This document shows positions 36,751 through 45,981 of a stretch of 64,000 bases of DNA, one piece after another. A program made the translations under genes and the position numbers. Position 1 is the stretch's first letter. Every line of letters begins with the position of its first letter. The stretch is from positions 104,842,001 through 104,906,000 of the forward strand of contig JBITNC010000001.1 in the NCBI GenBank assembly GCA_050084985.1, written 5' to 3'. Source of the DNA: Nageia nagi (Eukaryota; Pinophyta). The notes below the pieces were generated by a model, which did not search any database, was not told the DNA's origin, and saw only the letters and a list, made by a program, of their open reading frames with translations.

Positions 36751-37450
36751 TTATTGCGAAAAACCCACTTTTGTGCCAATCACATTTTTGTTGGCTGGTC
36801 TAGGAACGAGTTCCCATGTTTCATTCTTTTCAATTTGAGTGAGTTCTTCCTCCATTGCTTTCATCCAGCTTTCATCTTGGCTAGCTTCTGAGACATTTTT
36901 AGGCTCTATATTGGATAGGAGAGAATAGGTGCGTGAAACCCCTCTACGAGTTTGGATGTCTGTATGAAACTCATCGATAATTTGCTCTTGTGGATGATCC
37001 TTGTGCCATCTTTTTGATGGAGTTTTTGAATTTTCATCTTCTTCCGCCTCATTTTCTGAAGCACTATTTGGGTTACTTGGCGAATTTGAATCTTCTGGTT
37101 TCTTTACTTGTGATTGCTGTATAGGAGGCTTAGATTTGTTTTTATTCTTTTTGTCTTCTTCAATTGAATCTTGATAGGCAGGAAGATCATCATCATCATT
37201 TCTCTTGGGAAGATCTCTTTGCTCATCAACACGAACATCAGCACTATCAACGATTGTTTTTGTCATTTTATTGTAACACCTGTATGCTTTGCTCTTCGAA
37301 GAGTAACCAAGAAAGATACCTTCATCAGATCTATCCTCAAATTTTCCTAAATTTTCTTCTATTCTCTTGATATAGCATTTACTGCCAAAGATCTTGAAGT
37401 GCCTCACTGTAGCTTTTCTTCCAAACCATAATTCATATGGTGTTCTGTCC
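36751..37450 (-). pseudogene. Copia integrase C-terminal region and linker
   Basis: An open frame of 218 codons on the minus strand. It reads 'HFKIFGSKCYIKR', then 'DRSDEGIFLGYSSKSKAYRC' (the F-L-G-Y-S-x-x-S-K-A-Y-R motif after the integrase core). A long acidic/Lys linker follows, rich in Asp, Glu, Ser and Asn. It ends in 'WMKAMEEELTQIEKNETWEL' at the RT entry. The following RT start is shifted by one frame at about 36760. Confidence 0.85.
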
Positions 37451-37509
37451 TCATGTTATCACATCATACATCTATTTTGAATATGCACTGCAGTATGCAC
37501 TGCTTCTTT

Positions 37510-38004
37510 CTAGAACCTATCAGCAATCTTGCTTTCTATCAGCATGATTTGAGCCATTTCTTGTACTGCTCTATTTTTTCTTTCAACTACTCCATTTTGT
37601 TGTGGAGTTCTTACTGCAGAGAATTGTCTTTTAATTCCGTGTTGTATGCAAAACTCAGAAAACTCATCAGAAGTGAACTCACCTCCTCTGTCTGAGCGAA
37701 GACATTTAATTCTCCTCTCTATCTGATTTTCTACTTGTTTTTTAAATGCTTTGAACATTTCAAAACCTTTAGATTTATGTTTCAAAAATTGCACCCAAGT
37801 CATTCTTGAATAATCATCTATGAACAGAATAAAATACTTATCTCCATTGACACTTTGTGTTCTCATTAGTCCGCATAGGTCGGTGTGTATGATTTCCAAT
37901 GGTCTGCTTATGTGATATTCTTTCACTTTGAACTTTGCCCGAGTTTGCTTTCCCCTTTGGCATGAATCACAAATATCATTTGCTGGTTTGCTGATACTGG
38001 GTAT
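37510..38004 (-). pseudogene. Copia integrase core, 3' side of the gypsy insertion
   Basis: Starting at the insertion joint, the minus strand gives the end of the zinc-binding region (ICDSCQRGKQTRAKF). The core follows at 37510-37926: 'LEIIHTDLCGLM' with the first catalytic Asp, 'KCLRSDRGGEFTSDEF' with the second, and 'RTPQQNGVVERKNR' with the catalytic Glu. All three catalytic residues are present. The upstream half of the zinc-binding part lies at about 47.82-47.89 kb, on the other side of the nested element. A premature stop within the H-K-R-L-G block there shows the copia was decaying. Confidence 0.85.
38000..38004. other. Target site duplication GGTAT, left copy
   Basis: GGTAT precedes the left LTR (TGTAGATTCC) and is repeated at 47812-47816 right after the right LTR. 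It delimits the gypsy insertion exactly. Confidence 0.95.
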
Positions 38005-38185
38005 TGTAGATTCCTACAGAATAAATTCTTTGTTAAAACCCCGGTAGCCTTTACTTACAATCATGGGTTCATTTTGAGATTCGCGGGAGTTTTGGAGCAG
38101 ATAAAGCAGCTCGGAATCAGAGTAAAGTTTTCCGGAACGAAATGAAGACGTGGCGGAAGATAGGATAGTCGCATTTGGTGAAGAC

Positions 38186-38890
38186 CGGGTTCCGGAGATG
38201 ATGAAGTCAGCAAGGGGAATTGAAAGGCCCGGAGTGAGTGAGCTAAACATTCCCGGAAATAAAGCTATGACGTCACAGAAAAGATGAAGCTCACTTTTAC
38301 GAAGGAAACCGGAGTCCGGAAGAGATGACGTCAGCAAGAGAAAGTTATTATCCGGAACCATAAAGGAAAACATTCCGGAGGAAGGAAGAGATGACGTCAC
38401 AGGCGAAACGACGTTCACATTTTTGAATAAAAGCCGGAGTCCGGAGATGACGAGTCATCAAAGGTAACTAGAAGGCCCGGAATCTGTGCATGGAGCATTC
38501 CGGACATATGAAGGCGATGTCACAGGTAGAACAGTGTTCATATCTTGCAGACAATCAGACTCCGGAAGCAATGAAGTCTACACCGTCTTATCCGGAAGGC
38601 GAAGCGTTCCGGAGGTCCGGAAATGACGTCACATGGAAAGGCAAAGTCTACATCCGGAAGGGAAACCGGAGCCCGGAACAGATGACATCAGCAAAAAGAA
38701 GATTAGTATCCGGAACCAGCGAGCGAGAAATTCCGGAGATTCAAAGGTGATGTCACAAGGAGATATAAAGTTTACAATCATAAAGCAAACCGGAGCCCGG
38801 AATGGATGACATCATCAAGGAGTGACTTAGTGTCCGGAGCCAATGGAATGAAGAATTCCGGAGACTTGAAGCTGACGTCAGGTGAAGGGG
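38186..38890 (+). promoter_or_regulatory. Six-unit, approximately 124-bp array of TGACGTCA and TCCGGA sites in the 5' LTR
   Basis: Equivalent TGACGTCA or one-base variants start at 38268, 38392, 38515, 38624, 38748 and 38873 (spacings 124, 123, 109, 124, 125). A second CRE-like site followed by AGCAA lies about 60 bp into most units (for example at about 38325). Between them lie repeated CCGGAGTCCGGA and ATTCCGGA blocks. TGACGTCA is a known palindromic core for plant bZIP factors. The array ends about 300 bp upstream of the TATA box, as an enhancer would. Function is inferred. Confidence 0.75.
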
Positions 38891-39177
38891 AAAAGATTAA
38901 CATTTGGAATTAAGACCACGTCAAGAGGAAAACAGGCCCGCAACGAAAGATCAAAGAGTCAGAGTCGGAGAATTGAACATCCCGGGAGAGAGAGAGAGAA
39001 GTCTGCAAAATTCCAGAGCGCCATCATCAAGGGAATCGAATCATCAGCAATCTGCCCAATTTTGTAACAGTCGGCCAAGTGTCATATGTAGTTGATAGCA
39101 GTTCAAGAAGGCCGGAATCTTGCGGCCGTTTTTGTAAACGTTTCCGTTCTGTAACCTTGTAACTGTTGTTAATACAG

Positions 39178-39185
39178 TATAAATA
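39178..39185 (+). promoter_or_regulatory. TATA box of the Tat-like 5' LTR
   Basis: TATAAATA in the context TAATACAGTATAAATATATG, downstream of the repeat array and about 650 bp before the LTR end. Transcription would start near 39210. The same box is at 47155-47162 in the 3' LTR. Confidence 0.7.
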
Positions 39186-39835
39186 TATGAAAATAAAGAG
39201 AAACTAGGGTCGGAAGCCTAGTATTGCCCTTTTCATTTGTTCTCGAAGACCTGTAGCTTCAGTCCGGTACTATGAAACCATCTTGACCTTTCTTGTCTAG
39301 CACTCGTAATTGTTATTCTTAATTTGGTTACATTGTGGCAGCTTAGCTTGTTTCCTGAGTAATAGTTGCGGGTTGCTAGTATAACTGTGTCTGCTACATG
39401 GTAGAGTAGAAGCTGGGGAGCTATTCAGAGAGTGAGGACTTGTTCTGTGGCTGCGACACTAGATTCAGGCCAAGGTTTCGCATACTGCGAAAGCCCGCGC
39501 TGAACTAGTGATCTACACCCTTTGCTTTCTCTCTCGTTACCCTATCCTTTTATCCCTTTCCTGTTACTCTATCCTTTTATCCCTTTCCTGTTACTCTCAT
39601 CCTTTTGCTTACATTCCTCGCACCCTGTCCTTTTTATTTCCTCTCTTGTTACCCTTACTCTTTTGCTTTAATCTCTCGCACTCTGTTCTTTTTATCTCTT
39701 TCCAGTTACTTTTTCTATACCCAATGGATAAGGAACCGGCCTTCTCCGGAGATCAGGCTGCGTCCTACAGCCTGTTCGTGAACTACTTTGGTTAAGATTG
39801 TTCCAGGCGCACATATTACACAATCTCAATCAACA

Positions 39836-40154
39836 GTATTTCTTTTTGGCACGCCCGGTGGGACACGAAGAAATTTATTGGCGACTCTGCTGAAGCACCA
39901 TCCATGGTATGTATTAAAGCAAATTATTTATGAATATCATAGGTGCTTTGAACCTGTCATTTTCTTTTGCAATCTAGAGTTTATGTGGACAAGATCTAAA
40001 ACTAGAGCCGCAAAAGAAGAACCGGAATTTGGGAAGTTAGATACTCCTAGGAAAGACCCTGATCAAGTCCAAGTCTCTGAATAGTGTCGACTCCCTAAAA
40101 TCCTCTATCAAGCCAGAACCACCCAATCTTCATACTAGAGATACCTTCCCTAGA
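39836..40154 (+). other. Untranslated leader of the Tat-like element
   Basis: About 320 bp between LTR and gag-protease. A 98-codon frame (39788-40084) spans the LTR edge and has no recognisable domain; it is probably chance. Several short frames precede the gag ATG. Confidence 0.5.
39847..39864 (+). other. Probable primer binding site of the Tat-like element
   Basis: TGGCACGCCCGGTGGGAC begins with TGG, the complement of a tRNA CCA end, and continues as acceptor- and T-stem-like sequence. It starts 11 bases after the LTR end, whereas 0-3 is usual. The cognate tRNA cannot be named from the sequence alone. An alternative, TGGCGACTCTGCTGAAG, begins at 39880 (approximately). Confidence 0.6.
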
Positions 40155-42095
40155 ATGGCTAATCCAGCTCAAAATATTTATCCGGAATGGGACAATGGAG
40201 TACCCATAGCTCTGGCGGTATTACATGATATCCCAGCGAATGTTTTCAAAACCCTTCCGGAGTTTGATGCAACTTCAGAGAAGACAGCTTATGAGCACTG
40301 TGTGGATGTAGCCGGCCTGGCAAAAATTCACAATATCCAGCATGAAGACATTATGGTGAGATTACTGGCGCAGTCCTTCAAAGGAAAGGTCCTGGATTGG
40401 TACAGGGGCCTTCCTAATGGATCAATCAGTACCTGGGCTCAACTGGCAGAGCCTTTTATCCTGGAGTTTAATGAATTAGGGGATCCCTTTTCCTTGTTAA
40501 CCCAGTTTACCTCTATCAAAAGATATGAACAAGAGAATATCCCAGATTTCAACATTAGATTCCAGAGAACGTGGACGAGAGTACCCATGCCAGTCAGGCC
40601 TCAGCAATTCCAAGCTTTAATGTATTATTTAAGGGCCTTTCCACCGGATCTCTCTCTACAAATTCAAAATTCCGGAATAAACACTTTCCCGGAAGTTTAT
40701 AGACAGGCGGTTCATGCTGAATCCTGTCTCATTGCAGTTGGCAAGCTGCCAAGTCGTATGCCCATGCCCTACTTTCCAATAACCACCCAAAATCAGGTCC
40801 TGAGACCCCAGGCAATTTGCATGGCCCCGCCCTTGGCTAGTGTCCCTGCCCCAATTCAACAATTCCCATCAATCCTGCCAGCCCTTAGAGCTCCTTTGCC
40901 TTTACCGGCCCCCCCTCAGTCCAATGTGAATCAGGGAGTAGCGTCATCATCAGAAATTCAGGAACTCAGGGATTTGTGTAAGAACATGGCGAATCAGATC
41001 ACCATCCTAAGCAGACAGAGCAATGCAAGAAGATATCCTTACCCTGCAGTGGAAAAAGGCCCACATGTAATGATAGAAACTTCAGACCAAGGTTCATCCT
41101 CCGGGTCAGTCGTTGGTTTGTGTTTGGCTTGCAATGATGCACATGAACAAGCAACATGTCCCGTGTATCAGTACCAAGAGTATTTGTCTAGAAATGGAGG
41201 TATCCCGCCGCCCGGAGTGGCAGATGACATAAATCAAAATGCAAACTTGATGAATTTTGCACCGGCAGATATAGGAGTTTTTGCGGTGGAAACGAGATCG
41301 GGGAAGAAGCCCCTTGTTTCCGGTATTCCGGAAAGAAAAGTTGAATCCCAAAGAAACGCCGGACCAGTGCTTTCTAGGAAGCAAGACGCAGTCCCCGGTT
41401 CTAAGGATAAGGTCCTGGAAAAGGAAAAAAATGCCGAAAAATTCCCACTTCCGGAGATCAAACCGACCCCAAAAATCGATGACCAAAGTATTCGGAAGCT
41501 AAGGTTTCCTTCACTCACTAAGCACCAGAGGAAAGATGATACCCTACAGCTCCGGGAAAGTTTCATCGATAGTTTTAAAAACAAAATCGGAGAACCTCTG
41601 GCTATTCCCGAGTTCAATATTGTGGCTGAGTTAAAGAGGACGCCTGCAAGAGTATCTTTGTTTGAGGCTTTAAAAATTCCTGGGCAGATTGATTTGCTAA
41701 AAGCGTCCCTTATAGCTCAGAATGAAGGAATAGAAAAGGTTCTAAATCTTTTTGAGACATCAAAAATTCCGGGGTTGGGAAAAAATAAACCCCCGGCCTT
41801 TTACATGACTCTGGAAATTGAAGGATATGTGCTCCATAATTGTTTGGTTGATTCCGGAGCGGCTACTACTGTTATGCCCAAAGCAGTGTGTGACGTAATG
41901 GGATTGCCTATGACACGAACTACTACTGGAGTATTACAGTTGGATTCCACACCTGTTAAGACAGTGGGAGTTATCAAAGATGTAGTTCTGAAGATACACA
42001 AGTGCCCCTCTGTGGTTATCACTCAAGAAGTTGTTGTGGTTGAATTGCCCCCCTGTTCGGGTTATGTTTGTCCAGAGAGTTTACAGCAAAAATAG
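40155..42095 (+). CDS. Gag-protease polyprotein of the Tat-like element
   Basis: An intact 646-codon frame starting at an ATG. Residues about 25-200 are a retrotransposon capsid domain ('EHCVDVAGLAKIHNI', KVLDWYRGLPNGSISTWAQL, 'YEQENIPDFNIRFQRTW'). A Pro-rich stretch follows at about 215-260 and a Cys/His-containing segment near 320-340 ('LACNDAHEQATCPVYQ') stands where a zinc knuckle would be. A charged linker leads to an aspartic protease at about 545-640, with the catalytic motif LVDSGAATTVMP. The frame ends at TAG 42093-42095, but homology to the downstream pol linker is in the -1 frame from about 42053, after a run of six C at 42048-42053. The last 14 or so residues are therefore probably out of frame. 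Confidence 0.92.
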   Translation: MANPAQNIYPEWDNGVPIALAVLHDIPANVFKTLPEFDATSEKTAYEHCVDVAGLAKIHNIQHEDIMVRLLAQSFKGKVLDWYRGLPNGSISTWAQLAEPFILEFNELGDPFSLLTQFTSIKRYEQENIPDFNIRFQRTWTRVPMPVRPQQFQALMYYLRAFPPDLSLQIQNSGINTFPEVYRQAVHAESCLIAVGKLPSRMPMPYFPITTQNQVLRPQAICMAPPLASVPAPIQQFPSILPALRAPLPLPAPPQSNVNQGVASSSEIQELRDLCKNMANQITILSRQSNARRYPYPAVEKGPHVMIETSDQGSSSGSVVGLCLACNDAHEQATCPVYQYQEYLSRNGGIPPPGVADDINQNANLMNFAPADIGVFAVETRSGKKPLVSGIPERKVESQRNAGPVLSRKQDAVPGSKDKVLEKEKNAEKFPLPEIKPTPKIDDQSIRKLRFPSLTKHQRKDDTLQLRESFIDSFKNKIGEPLAIPEFNIVAELKRTPARVSLFEALKIPGQIDLLKASLIAQNEGIEKVLNLFETSKIPGLGKNKPPAFYMTLEIEGYVLHNCLVDSGAATTVMPKAVCDVMGLPMTRTTTGVLQLDSTPVKTVGVIKDVVLKIHKCPSVVITQEVVVVELPPCSGYVCPESLQQK

Positions 42096-42919
42096 GAGGT
42101 TACCTAGCAATGGATTATACTCATTATCTGATCCCTTGCGGGAATAAGAGGGTTAGGTTGAACAATGAGGAAATTTCCGAGTTTCACGTAGAGAAAAGGG
42201 AGGAAGTGTGTGCAATCTTTGGTGAACTAGAGGAATCAGATGAATTACTGGAAAAGTTGCAAACAGAAGACCCGTATAGTATGAGTATGCTTAATACCAT
42301 CAGCGATATGGAATTCGGAAATTATTGCTTGATGGAACCGGAGTCTTTTGCCCCGGAACTCACTAAGGGAAACTTCCGGAGAAATGAGATCTGGGAGATG
42401 TTTTTTGACGGAGCTAGGTCTAAAAATGGATCTGGAGTGGGAATCATTCTGAAGGAACCAAATGGCAAGGTATATAAATTCTCTTTCAGACTTACTTGGT
42501 TGTGCTCAAATAATGTAACAGAGTATGAAGCACTTTGCCTCGGACTGGAACAAGCCATTAAAATGAAGATCCGGTGTTTGAAGATCAAAGGAGATTCAGA
42601 GCTAATAGTAAAGCAGGTGACGAATAGATGTTCAGTAAAGCATCACTATTTGAAATCATACAGAAATAGGGTTTGGGATCTGTTTGAACATTTCGAGGCT
42701 CTACATATCCAGTCGATCTCAAGGAGGTTCAATCAAGATGCCGATGCTTTAGCACAGATGGGTGCCAGCTTTGATCCCACTAATGATTGGTTCAGGAAAA
42801 AGGGGTTCAACTCATTTTCAGGCCTTCAATTCCGGATAATGATTCCTTTTGGCAAGTGTTCCGGGATGAGGCTCAGATTAATCAATTCTTATTACAACAA
42901 GCTGTGTGTCATGCTGTAG
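42056..42919 (+). CDS. Archaeal-type RNase H domain ORF, upstream of RT
   Basis: This open frame overlaps the gag-protease ORF in the -1 frame and begins with no ATG (TTG at 42068 is the first alternative). It starts with a linker ('SREFTAKIGGYLAMDYTHYL') typical of Tat-group pol between protease and the next domain. At about 42370-42770 a complete RNase H of the plant archaeal-like type follows. Its motifs are FFDGARSKNGSGVG (Asp 114), 'NNVTEYEALCLGL' (Glu 152), KGDSELIVKQV (Asp 176) and FNQDADALAQ (Asp 224 or 226), counted from the TTG. All catalytic acids are present. After about 42795 the continuation reads better in the +1-related frame, so the ORF end at 42919 is probably out of frame. 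Confidence 0.88.
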   Translation, partial: FGLCLSREFTAKIGGYLAMDYTHYLIPCGNKRVRLNNEEISEFHVEKREEVCAIFGELEESDELLEKLQTEDPYSMSMLNTISDMEFGNYCLMEPESFAPELTKGNFRRNEIWEMFFDGARSKNGSGVGIILKEPNGKVYKFSFRLTWLCSNNVTEYEALCLGLEQAIKMKIRCLKIKGDSELIVKQVTNRCSVKHHYLKSYRNRVWDLFEHFEALHIQSISRRFNQDADALAQMGASFDPTNDWFRKKGFNSFSGLQFRIMIPFGKCSGMRLRLINSYYNKLCVML

Positions 42920-45854
42920 GGAAGAAGATTCTGAGATCTTCCGGGAGCAGGATATAATTCAACTGAATAATAATAAGATTCCCAAGGATTTGATTCCGTT
43001 CGAAGCATTGTTTGACAGATGTGACCAGGTAAAAAGAAGAGGTCTAAGTATAAATCCGGACAACTATAGAGAATGTGAGGTTTTCCCGGGCAAGTCATTA
43101 AAAATCGGCACCTGTAATACCCCGGAACAAACCCAAGAGATTGTGCAATTGTGCAAGGCATATGTAGACATCATAGCTTGGTCTTATGATGATTTGAAAG
43201 TTTTCGATAAGTCAGTAATGCAGCATACTATTGAATTAATAGAAAACGCCAAACCAGTCAGACAGAAACAGAGGCCAGTGAACCCTAAGATCGAAGCAGC
43301 TATGAAACAAGAAGTTCTGAAATTGTATAAAGCTGGAATAATTTATCCCATTAAACACTCCACTTGGGTAGCGAACCTCGTACCTGTCCGGAAGAAAAAT
43401 GGTGAGATAAGGCTGTGTGTAGATTTCCGGGGCCTGAATAAAGTATCCTTGAGAGATCATTATCCTTTACCACCAATGGAACAAATACTCAATACCGTGG
43501 CGGGTGCTGAAAAATTCTCTTTGATAGACGGTTTCTCCGGGTACAATCAGGTGTGGGTCCGGAACGAAGACCAATTTAAAACGGCTTTTACAACCAAATG
43601 GGGTACATTTGCTTTCCAGAGAATGCCTTTCGGTCTGTCCAATGCAGGAGCTACTTTCCAAAGAGCTATGGATCATGCATTTGGAGAGTTGGTGAACAAA
43701 AGCGTGGTGGTATACCTTGACGATATTACTGTGTTCTCACATAACAAAAAACTTCACGTCCAACACCTGGAGCAGGTTTTCATCAAATGTAGAAGGTATG
43801 GCATATCCTTAAATCCTAAGAAATCAATTTTCGCTGTGGATGAAGGGAAGTTATTGGGTCATGTGATTTCAAAAGAAGGTTGGGCCATTGATCCAGATAG
43901 AATAAAAGCAATAAATAACTTAGTCCTCCCATCCAATAAGAAGTCTCTACAGTCTTTTCTGGGTCAGATTAATTTTGTCAGAAGATTTGTTCAGGATTTT
44001 TCAGGCATTGTCAAACCTATTACTCAGATGCTAAAAAAGGATACACTGTTTGAGTGGACGGAAGAAGGTAAAAAGGCTTTTCAGGAAATCAAAGAGGTAA
44101 TTACTAAAGCCCCGGTACTGAGAAATCCGGATTTTAGTAAGAAGTTTATTCTGTATGCATATGGTTCGGATACTAGTGTCGCTGCTATTCTGACTCAAAA
44201 GTATGAAAAGAATGAGGAATATCCCATAGCGTTCTTCAGCCAAACTATGAATAGTTGCGAAGAGAAATATACCTTTCTCGAAAAACAAGTTTTGGCCATT
44301 GTGAAAGCTCTTAGTAAGTTGAAACATTATGTTGCTCAAAGCAAGATTTTGATTCTAACTATACATCCGGATGTCAGGTCTTATATTATGCAGGGTGAGT
44401 TAGGAGAAGGAAGACCCGGCTGGATTTCAAAAATCCTCAAATATGATGTAGAAATCCGACCTACCAAGCTCATAAAAGGGAGAGCGCTTTGTGAGCAACT
44501 TGCAAAATCAACAACACCAGAGGAGGGAACAGTATGCCATATTGAACAAAAGGTACCAGAGGTCGAACACGGGGTTATAACGAATGATTGGGTAGAGCAG
44601 CTAAGCCGATACTTCGAGTCCGGAAAGCTTCCCGACAACATGAATGCGTCCCAGAGAAGGCGGTTCAAAATTCATGCCCAGAACTATACAGAAATAGATC
44701 AGGTACTTTATAGAAGAAATCATGATGGTGTTTTGCTGAGGTGTGTACCGGCATCGAAGACAGAAGAACTTATTGAAGAGTTCCATTCCGGGATGTCCGG
44801 AGGCCATTATTCCGGATATACAATGGTGGGTAAAATTATCCAAGCCGGATATTATTGGCCTACCATGTTTAAAGAGGCTTTTGCAAAATCCCAGAGTTGT
44901 GAGAAATGTCAAAGGTTTGCGGGGAGAAGGAGGAGTTCAGCATTGCCGTTGGAACCGGTGCAAGCGGAGGAACCCTTTCAGCAATGGGGGTTGGATTTTA
45001 TTGGAGTAATCAATCCTAATTCTTCAGCCGGGCATAAATTTATTCTCACAGCTACAGATTTTTTCACCAGATGGGCAGAGGCAGAAGCCGTGAAGGAAGC
45101 AAACCAGAAGACCGTGGTAAAGTTCATAGAGAAGCTAATCACTAGGTATGGTATCCCTCAAACAATTGTTTCAGACAATGGCTTAGCATTTGTAGGAACA
45201 GAAGTCACAAATTTTGCTATGAGATTTGGTATTTATTGGAAAACTTCCTCGAATTACTACCCTCAGGGTAATGGTTTGGCCGAATCTACAAATAAGAACT
45301 TGATCCGGATTCTTAAAAGAATAATGGAAGACAATCCAAGAACTTGGCATGAGAAACTTAATTGGGCATTGTGGGCAGATAGGATCACTGTGAAGGCATC
45401 CATCAAAACCAGCCCTTATACTCTGGTATACGGGAAGAGAGCCATGTTGCCAAGTCATTTCGAGCTTCCGGCCTTGAAAATTTTACAGGAATACGGAGGA
45501 GATTTCGAACCGCATCAGGTCCGTCTGAATGAACTACTGCATTTGGAAGAACTCCGGAGTCAGTCGTATCAGAGTTTACAGAACAGAAATGAAGTAGTCA
45601 AAAGATGGTTTGATAACCGGAAGGCCACTCCAGGAGATTTCAAGGAAGGAGATTTAGTTTTGAAATGGGATGAAGACAGAGCCAAGACTGGGAAACATAA
45701 AAAGTTTGAATCCTTATGGTCCGGACCGTACATGATATCTAGATGCGCGGGAAAAAATTCTTTTGAAATAGCAAAGTTAAATGGGTGGCGGCTTCCAATC
45801 TTGGTTAATGGGCAGCACTTAAAGCACTATGAACCCGCATGCGCGGGAGATTGA
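42906..45854 (+). CDS. RT-RNase H-integrase polyprotein of the Tat-like element
   Basis: An intact 982-codon frame (first codon GTG at 42906; no natural start is expected). RT spans residues about 120-370, with LCVDFRGLNK, SLIDGFSGYNQ and the active site VYLDDITVFS (Asp 272-273). The usual gypsy RNase H is at about 385-480, but its first catalytic position reads LYAYGSD rather than a Y-x-D-A-S form, so it looks inactive. The integrase has a zinc site at His627, His634, Cys665 and Cys668, and a catalytic triad at Asp697 (GLDFIG), Asp757 (VSDNG) and Glu793 (GLAEST). The C-terminal domain includes 'FKEGDLVLKW' and GPYMI. The 5' part of the pol linker is split off by frame breaks. Confidence 0.95.
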   Translation: MSCCREEDSEIFREQDIIQLNNNKIPKDLIPFEALFDRCDQVKRRGLSINPDNYRECEVFPGKSLKIGTCNTPEQTQEIVQLCKAYVDIIAWSYDDLKVFDKSVMQHTIELIENAKPVRQKQRPVNPKIEAAMKQEVLKLYKAGIIYPIKHSTWVANLVPVRKKNGEIRLCVDFRGLNKVSLRDHYPLPPMEQILNTVAGAEKFSLIDGFSGYNQVWVRNEDQFKTAFTTKWGTFAFQRMPFGLSNAGATFQRAMDHAFGELVNKSVVVYLDDITVFSHNKKLHVQHLEQVFIKCRRYGISLNPKKSIFAVDEGKLLGHVISKEGWAIDPDRIKAINNLVLPSNKKSLQSFLGQINFVRRFVQDFSGIVKPITQMLKKDTLFEWTEEGKKAFQEIKEVITKAPVLRNPDFSKKFILYAYGSDTSVAAILTQKYEKNEEYPIAFFSQTMNSCEEKYTFLEKQVLAIVKALSKLKHYVAQSKILILTIHPDVRSYIMQGELGEGRPGWISKILKYDVEIRPTKLIKGRALCEQLAKSTTPEEGTVCHIEQKVPEVEHGVITNDWVEQLSRYFESGKLPDNMNASQRRRFKIHAQNYTEIDQVLYRRNHDGVLLRCVPASKTEELIEEFHSGMSGGHYSGYTMVGKIIQAGYYWPTMFKEAFAKSQSCEKCQRFAGRRRSSALPLEPVQAEEPFQQWGLDFIGVINPNSSAGHKFILTATDFFTRWAEAEAVKEANQKTVVKFIEKLITRYGIPQTIVSDNGLAFVGTEVTNFAMRFGIYWKTSSNYYPQGNGLAESTNKNLIRILKRIMEDNPRTWHEKLNWALWADRITVKASIKTSPYTLVYGKRAMLPSHFELPALKILQEYGGDFEPHQVRLNELLHLEELRSQSYQSLQNRNEVVKRWFDNRKATPGDFKEGDLVLKWDEDRAKTGKHKKFESLWSGPYMISRCAGKNSFEIAKLNGWRLPILVNGQHLKHYEPACAGD

Positions 45855-45981
45855 CCGAAGGAAAAGACATGGTTTTGTATATATGTAAATAGAAAAGATA
45901 TGATTTTCAATTTGGAATTTTGAGGCTGGATTCTAAATTTCTTTTGACAAAGGCGAAATTTTCCCTCAGAAGTCGCCATAA
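45855..45981 (+). other. 3' untranslated segment before the 3' LTR
   Basis: 127 bp between integrase and LTR. It ends AGTCGCCATAA directly before the LTR TG. There is no clean purine run at the edge; the nearest is GACAAAGGCGAAA at 45946-45958. The polypurine tract is therefore displaced or unusual. Confidence 0.6.

Larger units (their letters stand above)
38005..39835 (+). repeat. 5' LTR of the Tat-like element
   Basis: 1831 bp, TGTAGATTCC...CAATCAACA. It contains the approximately 124-bp enhancer-like array (38186-38890), a TATA box at 39178-39185 and a 27-bp tandem duplication at about 39538-39592. Open frames in it (38490-38750, 38882-39067 and others) are repeated identically in the other LTR and follow the repeat, not a protein. 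Confidence 0.97.

Noticed and set aside
38490-39067. Basic plus-strand frames in the gypsy LTR, repeated at 46467-47044
   Set aside because: They are identical in both LTRs and follow the 124-bp regulatory array; no domain.
39880-39897. TGGCGACTCTGCTGAAG as an alternative primer site for the Tat-like element
   Set aside because: It is over 40 bases from the LTR end; the TGG sequence at 39847 is closer and better. Not fully excluded.
41106-41617. Two 126-127-codon minus-strand frames
   Set aside because: They are antisense shadows of the gag-protease gene.
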